From NCBI GenBank assembly GCA_021824175.1, contig JAKALP010000010.1, positions 171,967 through 235,966 on the forward strand: a DNA stretch of 64,000 nt, given 5' to 3'. A model generated the notes under the pieces. It had not been told where the DNA came from, did not search any database, and saw only the letters and a list, made by a program, of their open reading frames with translations. Numbering within the stretch: position 1 is the stretch's first letter; the number at the start of each line of letters is the position of its first letter. Of the stretch, positions 47,370-55,872 are shown one piece after another. This DNA comes from Deltaproteobacteria bacterium. GTDB taxonomy: Bacteria; Desulfobacterota; Desulfobacteria; Desulfobacterales; Desulfosarcinaceae. A program made the translations under genes and the position numbers.

Positions 47370-50009
47370 ATGCAACTGCATCCGATTACGTTAGCCTTCC
47401 GCGGCTCCCACAAGGGCCTGGAAGCACTGTTTCGTTCCCACTATTTTGAGCAAAGCCTACGCCAACTGCGACTCACCCTGGCCGTGGTCGTCGTGTTTTA
47501 TGCCGGGCACGGATTGCTGGATGCCATTTTTGTGCCAGAACATAAATTTCTGTTCTGGACCTTGCGTTGGGGCGTGGGCACGCCCGCTATCTTGGGAATG
47601 CTCATCTACAGCTATTCAAAATCCGCGGTGCGCTGGATGCAGCCGGCCACGGCCCTGGGGACCACCCTTGCGGGGATCGTCCTCATCGTGATGGTGTTCA
47701 AAGCGCCCGGCCTGCGGCAAAGCGTGTATCTTGGTGGCCTGGTACAGGTGTGTTTTGCCAGTTATACTTTGCTGCGCCTGCGGTTTATCTGGGCCGCGGC
47801 CACGGTCGTGTTTTTGGTTATAGCCCTGGGGATCGGCTCTGTGTTTCTGATCGATTTGCCCCGCGAGGCGTGGTCCAGCTACTTGGGGTTCATGTCCGGC
47901 ACCAACTTCCTGGGAATGCTGGCCTGTTACTCCATTGAGCACTACATCCGCAAAAACTTTTTCCTCTCCCGGCAGATCGAGTCCCAAAAGCGGCGCCTGG
48001 ACATGTCCAACAAGCTGCTGGAAAAACGCGTCGAAAAACGCACCGCGGAAATGACGCTGGCCAATCAGAAACTGGAAGCCGAAATCAAAGAACGAAAACA
48101 GACCGAAATGGCCCTGCAAGAGAGCAAAATCCGTTATGGCCGGATGATCAACAATGTCACCGACTATTTGTGCGTCCATGACATGAAGGGCCTGGTCATG
48201 GAGGTCAACTTCCCCATGATCGCCGGTTTGGGTTACAGCCAGGCCGAGCTCATCGGCCACAATCTCAAGGATTTCATGACCGATGAGCATCGCGACAGCT
48301 TTTATCTCTACCTGGCGAACCTGGCCAAAGGCAGGAAAGCCACCGGCAACGTCACCTTCATCACCAAAAGCGGTCTAAGTGTCTTGATGGAGTACAGTAG
48401 CGTCATGGTCCAGAACTCCCTGAGCGGCGATGTGGTCTACTGCCTGGCCCGCGATATCACCGAACGGCGCCGCACCGAATTGGCCCTGGCCGAAAGCCGG
48501 GCACGCTTCAAGGATATCTTTGACACCGCCGCGGCGGGCATGATGATCGTCGAGCAGGCCACGCGCAAAGTGGTGGAGATCAATCCAGCAGCGGCCCAAA
48601 TGATCGGAGAATCCGTGGCCGCGATCCAGGGAAGAATTTTGGAACAGTTGATCGCCGCGGCCTTACCGGAACCTGGCCAGCCCGAAACATCCATCCATAC
48701 CCAGATTGATCCCGTGGAGTGTGACTTGATTACCAAATCCGAGAATACGACTCCAATTCTCAAGACCATCCGGCCCATGGAGTTCAATGGCCAACCGCAC
48801 TGGTTGATCAGCTTCATCAGCATCGAACGAATCAAGGAGGCTGAGGCCGCTAAACGCGAAGCCGAATCCCAGCTCAACCGTGCCCAGCATTTGCAAGCCA
48901 TCGGCACCCTGGCCGGCGGCATTGCCCATGACTTCAATAATATCTTGTACGGCGTCATTGGTTATACCCAGTTGGCCCTGGATGACGCACCCAAGGGATC
49001 GCAGCTCGAAGATAATTTGACGGAGATCCTCCAGGGCAGCAAGCGGGCCAAGGAGCTGGTGTCTCAAATTCTCACCTTCAGCCGCCAGGACGATACCGAA
49101 AAAAAACCGATCCGCCCCGCGCCCCTGGTCAAAGAGGCGCTCAAATTATTGCGGGCCTCCATCCCCGCCACCATCGAGATTCAGTCCCGAATCTCCCCAA
49201 GAACGGAAACCATTCTGGCCAACCCCACCCAGTTGCACCAAATTGTGATGAACCTGTGCACCAATGCCGCCCATGCCATGCAGCCCCAGGGCGGCTTGCT
49301 GCGGGTGGAGATGGAAAACGTGACCCTCGAAACCGAAGAGCCGGCATTGCATGGATCGGTCAAACCCGGCATTTATGTGCGTTTGCGGGTCAAAGATAAT
49401 GGCACCGGCATGCCCGCCAGCATTTTGAATCGCATCTTCGAACCCTTTTTTACGACCAAATCCCAGGGCGAAGGCACCGGCATGGGCCTGGCCGTGGTGC
49501 TGGGCGTGGCGCAGAGCCATGATGGCGCCATTCGCGTCCACAGCGAGCCTGGCAAGGGATCGCAGTTTGAAATTCTACTGCCCGTGGCGGCCCGCAGCGC
49601 CGAAGAGTCCGAAGAGTCGGAGCAGCCCTTGCCCAAAGGTACCGAACGCATCCTGTTCGTGGATGATGAAAAGCCGATTATCCAAATGGGCCACCAAATG
49701 CTCACCAAACTGGGCTATCATGTCACCACCTGCCAAAACCCCATGGAAGCCCTGGAGCTGTTCCGCTCCAAAGCCAATGACTTTGACCTGGTGATCACCG
49801 ACTTGACCATGCCCAAACTCAAGGGCACCAAGCTGGCCCAGCACCTGATCCACATCAAACCCGAACTGCCCATCATCCTGTGCACCGGCTACGGCGATGA
49901 GATCACTGACGAGCAGATCAAAGAAGTGGGCATCCGCGAGCTGATGCTCAAACCCATCCTGCGCCAACATTTGGCCGTGACCATCCGCCAGGCCCTGGAC
50001 GCCAACTAA
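47370..50009 (+). CDS. Membrane hybrid histidine kinase with PAS domains and receiver
   Basis: An 879-residue signalling protein. About six membrane helices lie in residues 35-190 in a MASE-like sensor, followed by a coiled coil (about 200-250), a PAS domain (about 253-365), a second PAS-like domain (375-490), the HisKA domain with His520 in GGIAHDFNNIL, the ATPase with NLCTNAAHAM and DNGTGM/GTGMGLAVV, and a C-terminal receiver with Asp811 in VITDLTMPKLKG. In this class the receiver often regulates or relays from the kinase. No partner regulator is directly adjacent; it is monocistronic. Confidence 0.93.
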   Translation: MQLHPITLAFRGSHKGLEALFRSHYFEQSLRQLRLTLAVVVVFYAGHGLLDAIFVPEHKFLFWTLRWGVGTPAILGMLIYSYSKSAVRWMQPATALGTTLAGIVLIVMVFKAPGLRQSVYLGGLVQVCFASYTLLRLRFIWAAATVVFLVIALGIGSVFLIDLPREAWSSYLGFMSGTNFLGMLACYSIEHYIRKNFFLSRQIESQKRRLDMSNKLLEKRVEKRTAEMTLANQKLEAEIKERKQTEMALQESKIRYGRMINNVTDYLCVHDMKGLVMEVNFPMIAGLGYSQAELIGHNLKDFMTDEHRDSFYLYLANLAKGRKATGNVTFITKSGLSVLMEYSSVMVQNSLSGDVVYCLARDITERRRTELALAESRARFKDIFDTAAAGMMIVEQATRKVVEINPAAAQMIGESVAAIQGRILEQLIAAALPEPGQPETSIHTQIDPVECDLITKSENTTPILKTIRPMEFNGQPHWLISFISIERIKEAEAAKREAESQLNRAQHLQAIGTLAGGIAHDFNNILYGVIGYTQLALDDAPKGSQLEDNLTEILQGSKRAKELVSQILTFSRQDDTEKKPIRPAPLVKEALKLLRASIPATIEIQSRISPRTETILANPTQLHQIVMNLCTNAAHAMQPQGGLLRVEMENVTLETEEPALHGSVKPGIYVRLRVKDNGTGMPASILNRIFEPFFTTKSQGEGTGMGLAVVLGVAQSHDGAIRVHSEPGKGSQFEILLPVAARSAEESEESEQPLPKGTERILFVDDEKPIIQMGHQMLTKLGYHVTTCQNPMEALELFRSKANDFDLVITDLTMPKLKGTKLAQHLIHIKPELPIILCTGYGDEITDEQIKEVGIRELMLKPILRQHLAVTIRQALDAN

Positions 50010-50021
50010 GAGAGCGCCACG

Positions 50022-50816
50022 TCACTGCACGATCCTGAGATTGGTCGGCGCCCGTGGAGCCACAGGAGGCTGCGGCGGGAGATCGTCCCATATCTCCACA
50101 TCATCGTAGTACAGCGCCCCTGGCTTCATGCCTGCGTCCAGATTTTCCGGCAGGCTCAGGCTGGAGTAGTAACGCTCGCACCGGTCTTCGTTGATATACA
50201 GGACATCATCATGGTCCACTTTCAGATAGGCGGGGTCAGCAAAAGAGGCGCTGGTGGGGCGATCGATCCAGACGCGCAGGCGGCCATTGTCCACACCGGG
50301 TGTATTGTATTCAATGAAGATTTCAAAATGATGCCAACGGCTGTCGAAAATAACGGTATGGGTATCATGGACCCGGCTGGTCCCGGCGCCGCACTCCGGT
50401 GATGCCGACGCGGCATCGGAATGCTGCACAGCCAAGCCATGAGAGCCGGTACGCCACCAGATTTCCATCCGTGCGCCGGTGCCTGGGACTGTGAAAATGC
50501 CGAGTTTCCCACTGGTATCGCTGGCATTGGCCAGCAGCCACCAAAACGAAAGGTAGATCTTTCGACTCACCGGGCTTTCAATATCCAGGAACGCGTTTTC
50601 TCCGAGCGAGCCGCTGTTTTGGACCTTGTGGGCGTAGAGGCCGCTATGGACGAATTCCCGGCTTTGCCAATGGATCCCAGGATCGTCCATATTCCAATGA
50701 TCCAAACCATTTTCGAAGCCATCGAAAAAAATCCGTTCGGCCGCATTCACTTGCGATCCAAAGGCCAACAGCACGTATATGATCATTAGCCAGAAAAAGG
50801 GTCTGATGGTCATCAT
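50022..50816 (-). CDS. Secreted lectin/polysaccharide-lyase-like beta-sandwich protein
   Basis: A signal peptide (PFFWLMIIYVLLAFGSQV... cleaved after NAA, about residue 25) is followed by FFDGFENGLDHWN, a motif that opens many concanavalin-like secreted domains, and by strands such as KIYLSFWWLLANASDTSGKL, WHHFEIFIEYNTPGVDNGRLRVWID and ALYYDDVEIWDDLPP. The end (PPQPPVAPRAPTNLRIVQ) looks like the start of a fibronectin-type linker that stops. It may bind carbohydrate. The ATG at 50816 follows AGGAGG. It converges with the hybrid kinase gene. Confidence 0.75.
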   Translation of the reverse strand: MMTIRPFFWLMIIYVLLAFGSQVNAAERIFFDGFENGLDHWNMDDPGIHWQSREFVHSGLYAHKVQNSGSLGENAFLDIESPVSRKIYLSFWWLLANASDTSGKLGIFTVPGTGARMEIWWRTGSHGLAVQHSDAASASPECGAGTSRVHDTHTVIFDSRWHHFEIFIEYNTPGVDNGRLRVWIDRPTSASFADPAYLKVDHDDVLYINEDRCERYYSSLSLPENLDAGMKPGALYYDDVEIWDDLPPQPPVAPRAPTNLRIVQ

Positions 50817-51030
50817 GGCATCCTCCTTCTTATTGATTCCAGGGATATTGATCACCTAATAGAACCTGGAGCCTTGGAAAAATGTGATGCCTGTCACGGA
50901 GCACGATTGAAAAGCGAAGGATCAGGAGATAGGGGCGGCAGCGCAACACCGGCGCGGTTGCTGGACTGGCGAGAGACGCCTCGATTGGCGGAGCGCCTTC
51001 GCCGTCACACAATCACAAGGGAGGCGCCCG

Positions 51031-51150
51031 ATGAAAATCAAAACCAATTACTGCGAGGATCCATTGCCCCACGGCGTTAAAGTGTTGTTCACCGGCCGGG
51101 TTGTCAAGGAATTAAGCAAAAGAAGCGTTCACCGGGGAGCACTTATTTGA
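51031..51150 (+). CDS. Very short ORF with strong ribosome binding site, likely gene remnant
   Basis: AAGGGAGG lies 5-6 bases before an ATG that opens 39 codons: MKIKTNYCEDPLPHGVKVLF, then TGRVVKELSKRS and a stop. The first 27 residues look like the head of a real protein; the end runs into a region that, on the other strand, looks like the tail of another gene. A deletion that joined a gene head to foreign sequence would explain it; a genuine small protein cannot be excluded. Confidence 0.35.
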   Translation: MKIKTNYCEDPLPHGVKVLFTGRVVKELSKRSVHRGALI

Positions 51151-51286
51151 CCCATTCATTTTGGATTTCGATGGCACTGGGCTGACCGACAAGGCCCTCT
51201 TTTTCAAGCTATTCCAGATGGGCCGATATGGATCGCTGGGCCCAGGGCAGAAGATCGCGGCCGTGCAAGCGATAATCTTCCGCCTT
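51115..51286 (-). pseudogene. Possible winged-helix C-terminal remnant after the Nudix gene
   Basis: Reading on after the Nudix stop codon in the same strand gives KAEDYRLHGRDLLPWAQRSI, SAHLE, a TAG, then LEKEGLVGQPSAIEIQN. 'A..S..AHL.KLEKEGLV' resembles the winged helix at the end of metallo-beta-lactamase-fold hydrolases, interrupted by a stop. No start or body of such a gene is present. Low certainty. Confidence 0.3.
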
Positions 51287-51964
51287 TCAGCGCCAGGCAA
51301 ATAGAGGTTGTTCAAAGTGGGCCACGCGGGTGGCTTTGCCCAAAATGGCCACTTCCCGGAATTGATAGAGCAGCGCGGCAGTGGGCGATGCAATCCAGCT
51401 GGGCCCCACCGGCATGTAGAGGATGGGATGCTCATTGTGGGGCGTTTGTTCCAATATGGGCGCGTCGGGCCGCAGAAATTCCTGGATGGCAATGCGATGA
51501 ATGGAGTGGACTTCGGCGGGATTGGGTTTAAGCTTCACCTCCGGGCCGCCCCAAATCACGATGGGGGTCATGGTGAACCCCGAACGCGTAGTAAAATCAT
51601 CCAGCCGGCCCAGAATGCGTTCTTTGGTCAGGGTCAGATGCACCTCCTCGGTCAGCTCCCGCAAGGCCGTATCCTCGGGGGTTTCGCCATGTTCCCGGCG
51701 TCCGCCCGGCAAGGCCCATTGCCCGGCATGATGTTTCAAGTGGGCCGCGCGCCGGGTCAATATAATCGCGGCGTCCAGGTCCTGAATGGAGCCGGAGCAG
51801 ACCTCATTCCGGTAGGAGCTGTCATCGACCCCCACCACGGTGATGGCCACGGCCGCCCGGCGCATCCGCCCTCCAGCGTTTTCCTGATGTTCAAAGGCCC
51901 GCAGGTTGTGCTCAATGTGATGGCGCAACGACTCGTCGCACCTCAAATCCAAATTAGTATTCAA
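51287..51964 (-). CDS. Nudix hydrolase, CoA-pyrophosphatase-like
   Basis: The 225-residue protein has a full Nudix box: GGRREHGE at about 95-102 and RELTEEV 8 residues on, supplying the metal-binding glutamates. The preceding AHLKHHAGQWALPGG recalls the NudL/CoA-diphosphatase group. It hydrolyses a nucleoside diphosphate linked to another moiety; which one is not determined. The start is a TTG at 51964 with a GGGGGG upstream; the first in-frame ATG (residue 34) would still keep the Nudix domain. It is divergent from the response-regulator cluster. Confidence 0.85.
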   Translation of the reverse strand: MNTNLDLRCDESLRHHIEHNLRAFEHQENAGGRMRRAAVAITVVGVDDSSYRNEVCSGSIQDLDAAIILTRRAAHLKHHAGQWALPGGRREHGETPEDTALRELTEEVHLTLTKERILGRLDDFTTRSGFTMTPIVIWGGPEVKLKPNPAEVHSIHRIAIQEFLRPDAPILEQTPHNEHPILYMPVGPSWIASPTAALLYQFREVAILGKATRVAHFEQPLFAWR

Positions 51965-52047
51965 CTTTTGCCCCCCATCTACCGATAATGGGAATGATGC
52001 TGTCTTTACAAAGTTCCTTTTTATACCACGCTGCTAAAGGGGGTACA

Positions 52048-52428
52048 ATGAAAGCGCTGATTGTGGATGATTCCCTGGTGGTGCGCACCATTATCGAAAA
52101 CGCCGTCAAACCCATGGGCTATGAAACGCTCCAGGCCGCCAACGGTCTGGAAGGGCTCCAACTGTTGGCCAAGCATGCCAATACCATCCAATTGGTATTG
52201 CTGGACTGGAACATGCCGGTGCTGGACGGGTTCGAGACCATCAAGAAAATTAAGGCTGATTACGGCTATGATCACATTTGCATCATCATGATTTCCACTG
52301 AATCCGAAGACGAAAAAGTCGATCAGGCCCTGGCGGCCGGCGCCAACGGCTACCTGGCCAAACCATTTGCGGCGGAAGAGCTGGCTGAAAAAATCAGAAC
52401 CACCTTGGCCAAATTCAACTCCAATTAA
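52048..52428 (+). CDS. CheY-like single-domain response regulator
   Basis: A 126-residue receiver domain: acidic pocket IVDDS, phosphoacceptor Asp53 in LLDWNMPVLDG, Thr/Ser in MISTES, Lys in LAKPF. There is no output domain, so it works by protein-protein contact, as CheY does. The ATG at 52048 follows AAAGGGGG. It is followed on the same strand by a CheX-like phosphatase and a Ser/Thr kinase fusion. Confidence 0.93.
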   Translation: MKALIVDDSLVVRTIIENAVKPMGYETLQAANGLEGLQLLAKHANTIQLVLLDWNMPVLDGFETIKKIKADYGYDHICIIMISTESEDEKVDQALAAGANGYLAKPFAAEELAEKIRTTLAKFNSN

Positions 52429-52505
52429 TTTCCGGCAGGCTCGCTTATTATGGCGTTACATAACCGTCAGCGACCTAACGTAGAAGAGCAATGAGGGATC
52501 GAGAA

Positions 52506-53351
52506 ATGAATCAAATTGTTTTGATGGATTGCGGCAGCGTGGTTTCAAAAACCATCACGGGGCTGTTATCAGACGCCTGTACGCTTCGAAATCAGAATTT
52601 CGGCGACAGTTTTGACCTGCACCAAACCCGCATGATTCTGATGGAGGCCACCGATCCGATCGAAGCAGTCGCGGCCAAGGTCATCAAGATCAGAAAATCG
52701 TGCTGCTTCAGGCCTATTCCCATCATTGTGATCAAGGCCGAAGACAACATCGAAAGCAGTGAAATTCTACTGGGCGCGGGCGCCACGGAAGTATTGGCCC
52801 TCGATGCGCCGCCGGCTGCCTGCCGGCAAATCCTGCAAGGCCATCTGATTCCCAACCGCAAGCCGCTGGACAAGGAGATGGCCTATCTCACGCCGTTTAT
52901 CGAAAATACGATTACCGTGCTCAGCAAAATGGCCTTTGTGGAAACCACTTTCCGCGAGGTTTTCTTCTCCAATGACTTGAAAATCTTCGGCGAGATTTCC
53001 GGCATCATCGGCTTGTCCGGCACCTCGGAAGGCACGGTGGCGATCACCTTTTACTGGGACCTGGCGCGCAAGATCATCGCCAACATGATGAATGTACCCA
53101 TGGATAAAATCAATGCGGAGTATATTCACGACGGCGCCGGCGAACTGATCAACATGATCAGCGGCAGCACCAAGAAGAGATTCAAGGGCACGCCGTTCCA
53201 TTTTGATCTCTCCCTGCCCACGGTCGTGGTGGGGTCCGGCCATCAACTGGGCCATCCCGAAGGGGCAAGCATTGCGGTGCTGATCTTCGATGTGGGCAGC
53301 GAGTCTTTTATTCTACAGGTGTGTCTCAAACCCAAAAACCATGGAGATTGA
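52506..53351 (+). CDS. Receiver-like/CheX-like phosphatase fusion
   Basis: Residues 1-115 have a receiver-like outline (IVLMDCGSVVSKTITGLLSD ... PIIVIKAED ... GAGATEVLALDAPP) but lack the acidic pair and the phosphorylatable Asp-x-x-M-P, so the domain is degenerate. Residues 125-281 form a CheX-type phosphatase: GEISGIIGLSGTSEGTVAIT and the active-site helix DGAGELINMISGSTKKRF with Glu213 and Asn216 (E-x-x-N). CheX removes phosphate from CheY. The CheY-like protein encoded 78 bases upstream is the obvious substrate, which is inference. Either 52491 or 52506 could be the start. Confidence 0.85.
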   Translation: MNQIVLMDCGSVVSKTITGLLSDACTLRNQNFGDSFDLHQTRMILMEATDPIEAVAAKVIKIRKSCCFRPIPIIVIKAEDNIESSEILLGAGATEVLALDAPPAACRQILQGHLIPNRKPLDKEMAYLTPFIENTITVLSKMAFVETTFREVFFSNDLKIFGEISGIIGLSGTSEGTVAITFYWDLARKIIANMMNVPMDKINAEYIHDGAGELINMISGSTKKRFKGTPFHFDLSLPTVVVGSGHQLGHPEGASIAVLIFDVGSESFILQVCLKPKNHGD

Positions 53352-53419
53352 CGGCGAATTACTTCACGCGGCCATCACAACGCCATGCTTAAATTCAACA
53401 CATCGGATCATTGGAAACC

Positions 53420-55198
53420 ATGACCGTTCGGGGCCATATCCTGCTGATCAACAAAAACTCTTCGTTCTGCGCGAAGGCGATTTCTGTTTTTCAAAAGATC
53501 AATTATCTGGTGCATACGGCCACCAGCATGCGCGAGGCCCTGTCAACGCTGTCCAAGCACCCGGTGGGCGTCATTCTGTGCGAAAATGAACTGGATGATA
53601 TCAGCGGCTACGATTTTCTCAGCTTCATCAAGAACGACCCGTTGCGGGAAGCAATTCCGGTCATCTTCCTGGTTTCCATCAATAACCAAGGGCGGGCCTT
53701 CAGAGCCTTTTCACTAGGGGCCGCGGACTATCTGGTCTACCCGCTCTCCTCGAAGATTTTGATCAGCCGCATCCTCGAAGTATTTAAGCCCATAGCCGAA
53801 GAAAAAGCGCAAGATCCGCCCGAACCCCCACCGCCGATCGTCGCGGAACCCGCGCCGCCGGCCGATTCGGGGCCACCCATGCAGGTCCTGGCGGCACCGG
53901 TGAATGTCGACATCTCCCGCGACGGCGTCCTCTGGATGCCATGCAAAATTAAAGCGTTCAACGCCCAAAGCATTGCCGTGGAGACCGCGCTGTTTGGCAA
54001 AAAGGGCGTCTCGCTGATCATCCGTTTCAAAAAGCCCGAAGGCATATTTGTGCTGTATGGCCGCATCCACGCCATCACCTTCAAAGACTTCCAGAAGCCG
54101 TCGGATATTGATATCGCCCTGGAAGAAAATGATGCCTGGCGCCACATCTCCCAATGGCTCCAGCACACCGCCCAGCAGACCGCCGCGGGGGCGCCTCCAT
54201 CGCCCGATCAGAATCAGGCGGCTGGGCCAGAACTTGCCGCCACCGTCGCACTGCCCGATGCCAAGCATGAAACCACGGGCATCAGCGCCCAGGAGCTCCA
54301 GGAAAAGGCCGAACGCAAGAAATCTTCCTACGACATCCGGTTCTACAACAGTATTATCGGCAAGCAGTTGGACAATTATCGGGTCATCTCCTTGATCGGC
54401 GCGGGCAGCATGGGCGGCGTCTTGCAGGGATGGGATGTGGCCCTGGAAAGAGAAGTGGCGTTGAAGATCATCTCCTTTGAGTTATCTTCCAAAGAAGAGT
54501 TCCGCGAGATGTTCATCAAGGAAGCCCGGGTGGTCTCCAAGCTCAATCATCCCAACATCGCCATGATCTATAACATCGGCCTCAGCAATGACATTCTTTA
54601 CTATGCCATGGAGTTCATCGACGGTGTCACCCTCAAGGAAGTCATCCGCGCGGAAGGAAAACTCAACGCGCTCAAAGGTCTGGCCATTTTGATCGCCACT
54701 TGCAAGGCCATGGATGAAGTCTACCAGCATGGTATTGTGCACCGCGATCTCAAACCGGCCAACATCATGATCAATCACGCGGAGGTGGTCAAAATCGTGG
54801 ATTTCGGCGTGGCTCATAGCAAACAGTACAAGCCCGCCAACCAAAATAAGATGGTGGGCACGCCGCTCTACATGTCGCCGGAGCAGATCGCCGGGCTGAC
54901 CCTGGATCACCGCAGCGACATGTATTCCCTGGGCGCCACCTTCTACCACGCCTTTTGCGGCACGCCGCCCTTTAGCGCCGATGAAATCAAAGAAATTCTC
55001 AACCAGCATCTGAATTCATCGGTTACGCCCCTGACGACCGTTGATCCCAAAATATCCCCGGTGTTGAGCAACGTGATCGAAAAGATGATGGCCAAAGACC
55101 CCAACCACCGCTATCAAACCTTCAAAGAAATTGCCCAGGAGCTTACCTTGCTGCGCTCGCGCCTGATCTCCGGCGATGCGGGCGGCAAAGCAGCTTAA
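53420..55198 (+). CDS. Receiver-like/PilZ-like/Ser-Thr kinase fusion
   Basis: A 592-residue cytoplasmic protein. Residues 5-125 are a receiver domain whose acceptor position carries Glu (CENELDDISG) instead of Asp, so it is probably not phosphorylated or mimics the phosphorylated state. After a proline-rich linker, about 160-245 looks like a PilZ-type beta-barrel but without RxxxR, so c-di-GMP binding is doubtful. From about 315 a Hanks-type kinase is complete: IGAGSMGGV, ALKII, HRDLKPANIM, DFG, GTPLYMSPEQIAG. The start is the ATG at 53420. It follows the CheX-like gene by 68 bases. Kinase targets are unknown. Confidence 0.87.
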   Translation: MTVRGHILLINKNSSFCAKAISVFQKINYLVHTATSMREALSTLSKHPVGVILCENELDDISGYDFLSFIKNDPLREAIPVIFLVSINNQGRAFRAFSLGAADYLVYPLSSKILISRILEVFKPIAEEKAQDPPEPPPPIVAEPAPPADSGPPMQVLAAPVNVDISRDGVLWMPCKIKAFNAQSIAVETALFGKKGVSLIIRFKKPEGIFVLYGRIHAITFKDFQKPSDIDIALEENDAWRHISQWLQHTAQQTAAGAPPSPDQNQAAGPELAATVALPDAKHETTGISAQELQEKAERKKSSYDIRFYNSIIGKQLDNYRVISLIGAGSMGGVLQGWDVALEREVALKIISFELSSKEEFREMFIKEARVVSKLNHPNIAMIYNIGLSNDILYYAMEFIDGVTLKEVIRAEGKLNALKGLAILIATCKAMDEVYQHGIVHRDLKPANIMINHAEVVKIVDFGVAHSKQYKPANQNKMVGTPLYMSPEQIAGLTLDHRSDMYSLGATFYHAFCGTPPFSADEIKEILNQHLNSSVTPLTTVDPKISPVLSNVIEKMMAKDPNHRYQTFKEIAQELTLLRSRLISGDAGGKAA

Positions 55199-55246
55199 GG
55201 GCAGCGCTCAGAACCTCTAATATATTTCCTCTCCAACGATCCAACA

Positions 55247-55311
55247 CATCCGTGCCATCCGTGTCATCCGTGGTGAAAAAGTGACCACGGATGACACGGA
55301 TGGCACGGATG
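55247..55311. repeat. 27-bp perfect hairpin built from 9-bp tandem repeats
   Basis: Arms 55247-55273 and 55285-55311 are exact inverses around an 11-base loop. Each arm is three copies of CATCCGTGN (CATCCGTGC, CATCCGTGT, CATCCGTGG). It lies in the 329-base gap after the kinase gene. There is no T-run, so it is a dispersed repeat rather than a classic terminator. Confidence 0.8.
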
Positions 55312-55403
55312 GGCTAAAAGCAGCGCACTTAATTTTGATTGCTTCGTAAAAAGGCAAATTCCTACCATTCTGAGACCCAATTGATTTTCTATTTGGATAT
55401 AAA

Positions 55404-55459
55404 TCGTCAAAAATTACTATTTAATCGTAAAATTTCATCTTTACCGTCTAATTTGACGA
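55404..55459. promoter_or_regulatory. Candidate HipB operator
   Basis: TCGTCAAA (55404-55411) and TTTGACGA (55452-55459) are inverse copies with an AT-rich 40-base spacer, 70-125 bases upstream of the hipB-like start. A TTGACG within the right half could serve as a -35. HipB proteins repress their own operon from spaced operators; binding here is inferred. Confidence 0.45.
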
Positions 55460-55527
55460 CTTGATTAATATCTAAAACTAAGCTAAGGTCGCTCATAAAG
55501 GAGAACAGCCGGGGGGGAATTCAGCCT

Positions 55528-55872
55528 ATGCCAATCGACGCTCTTATGAACGATGCTGCCGTGCTGGCCGAATTGGGCCGGCGCATCGCCCTGCGGCGCA
55601 TCGACCACCAACTGACCCAGGCGGCCCTGGCCCATGAAGCGGGGGTGTCCAAACGCACGGTGGAACGCGTCGAGGCCGGCGCCTCGGCCCAGATGGTGAG
55701 CCTGATCCGTATCTGCCGGGTACTGGATCTTTTGGCCGGTCTGGACCAATGGATTGCCCCGGCCGGGCCGCGACCCATGGATCTGATCGCCACCAAAGGC
55801 CAGCCGCGCCGACGGGCCTCCACCCGCCGCAAAACCCCTAAAGAGTCCCCCACCTGGAGCTGGGATAAATGA
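55528..55872 (+). CDS. HipB-like antitoxin, XRE-type helix-turn-helix
   Basis: The 114-residue protein has a helix-turn-helix (ELGRRIALRRIDHQLTQAAL, then AHEAGVSKRTVERVEAG) and an unstructured basic tail rich in Arg/Lys/Pro ending SPTWSWDK. This is the usual HipB layout, with a tryptophan near the C-terminus as in some HipBs. It would bind and inhibit the HipA-like kinase and repress the operon. Its TGA overlaps the HipA-like start (ATGA at 55869-55872). Confidence 0.87.
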   Translation: MPIDALMNDAAVLAELGRRIALRRIDHQLTQAALAHEAGVSKRTVERVEAGASAQMVSLIRICRVLDLLAGLDQWIAPAGPRPMDLIATKGQPRRRASTRRKTPKESPTWSWDK

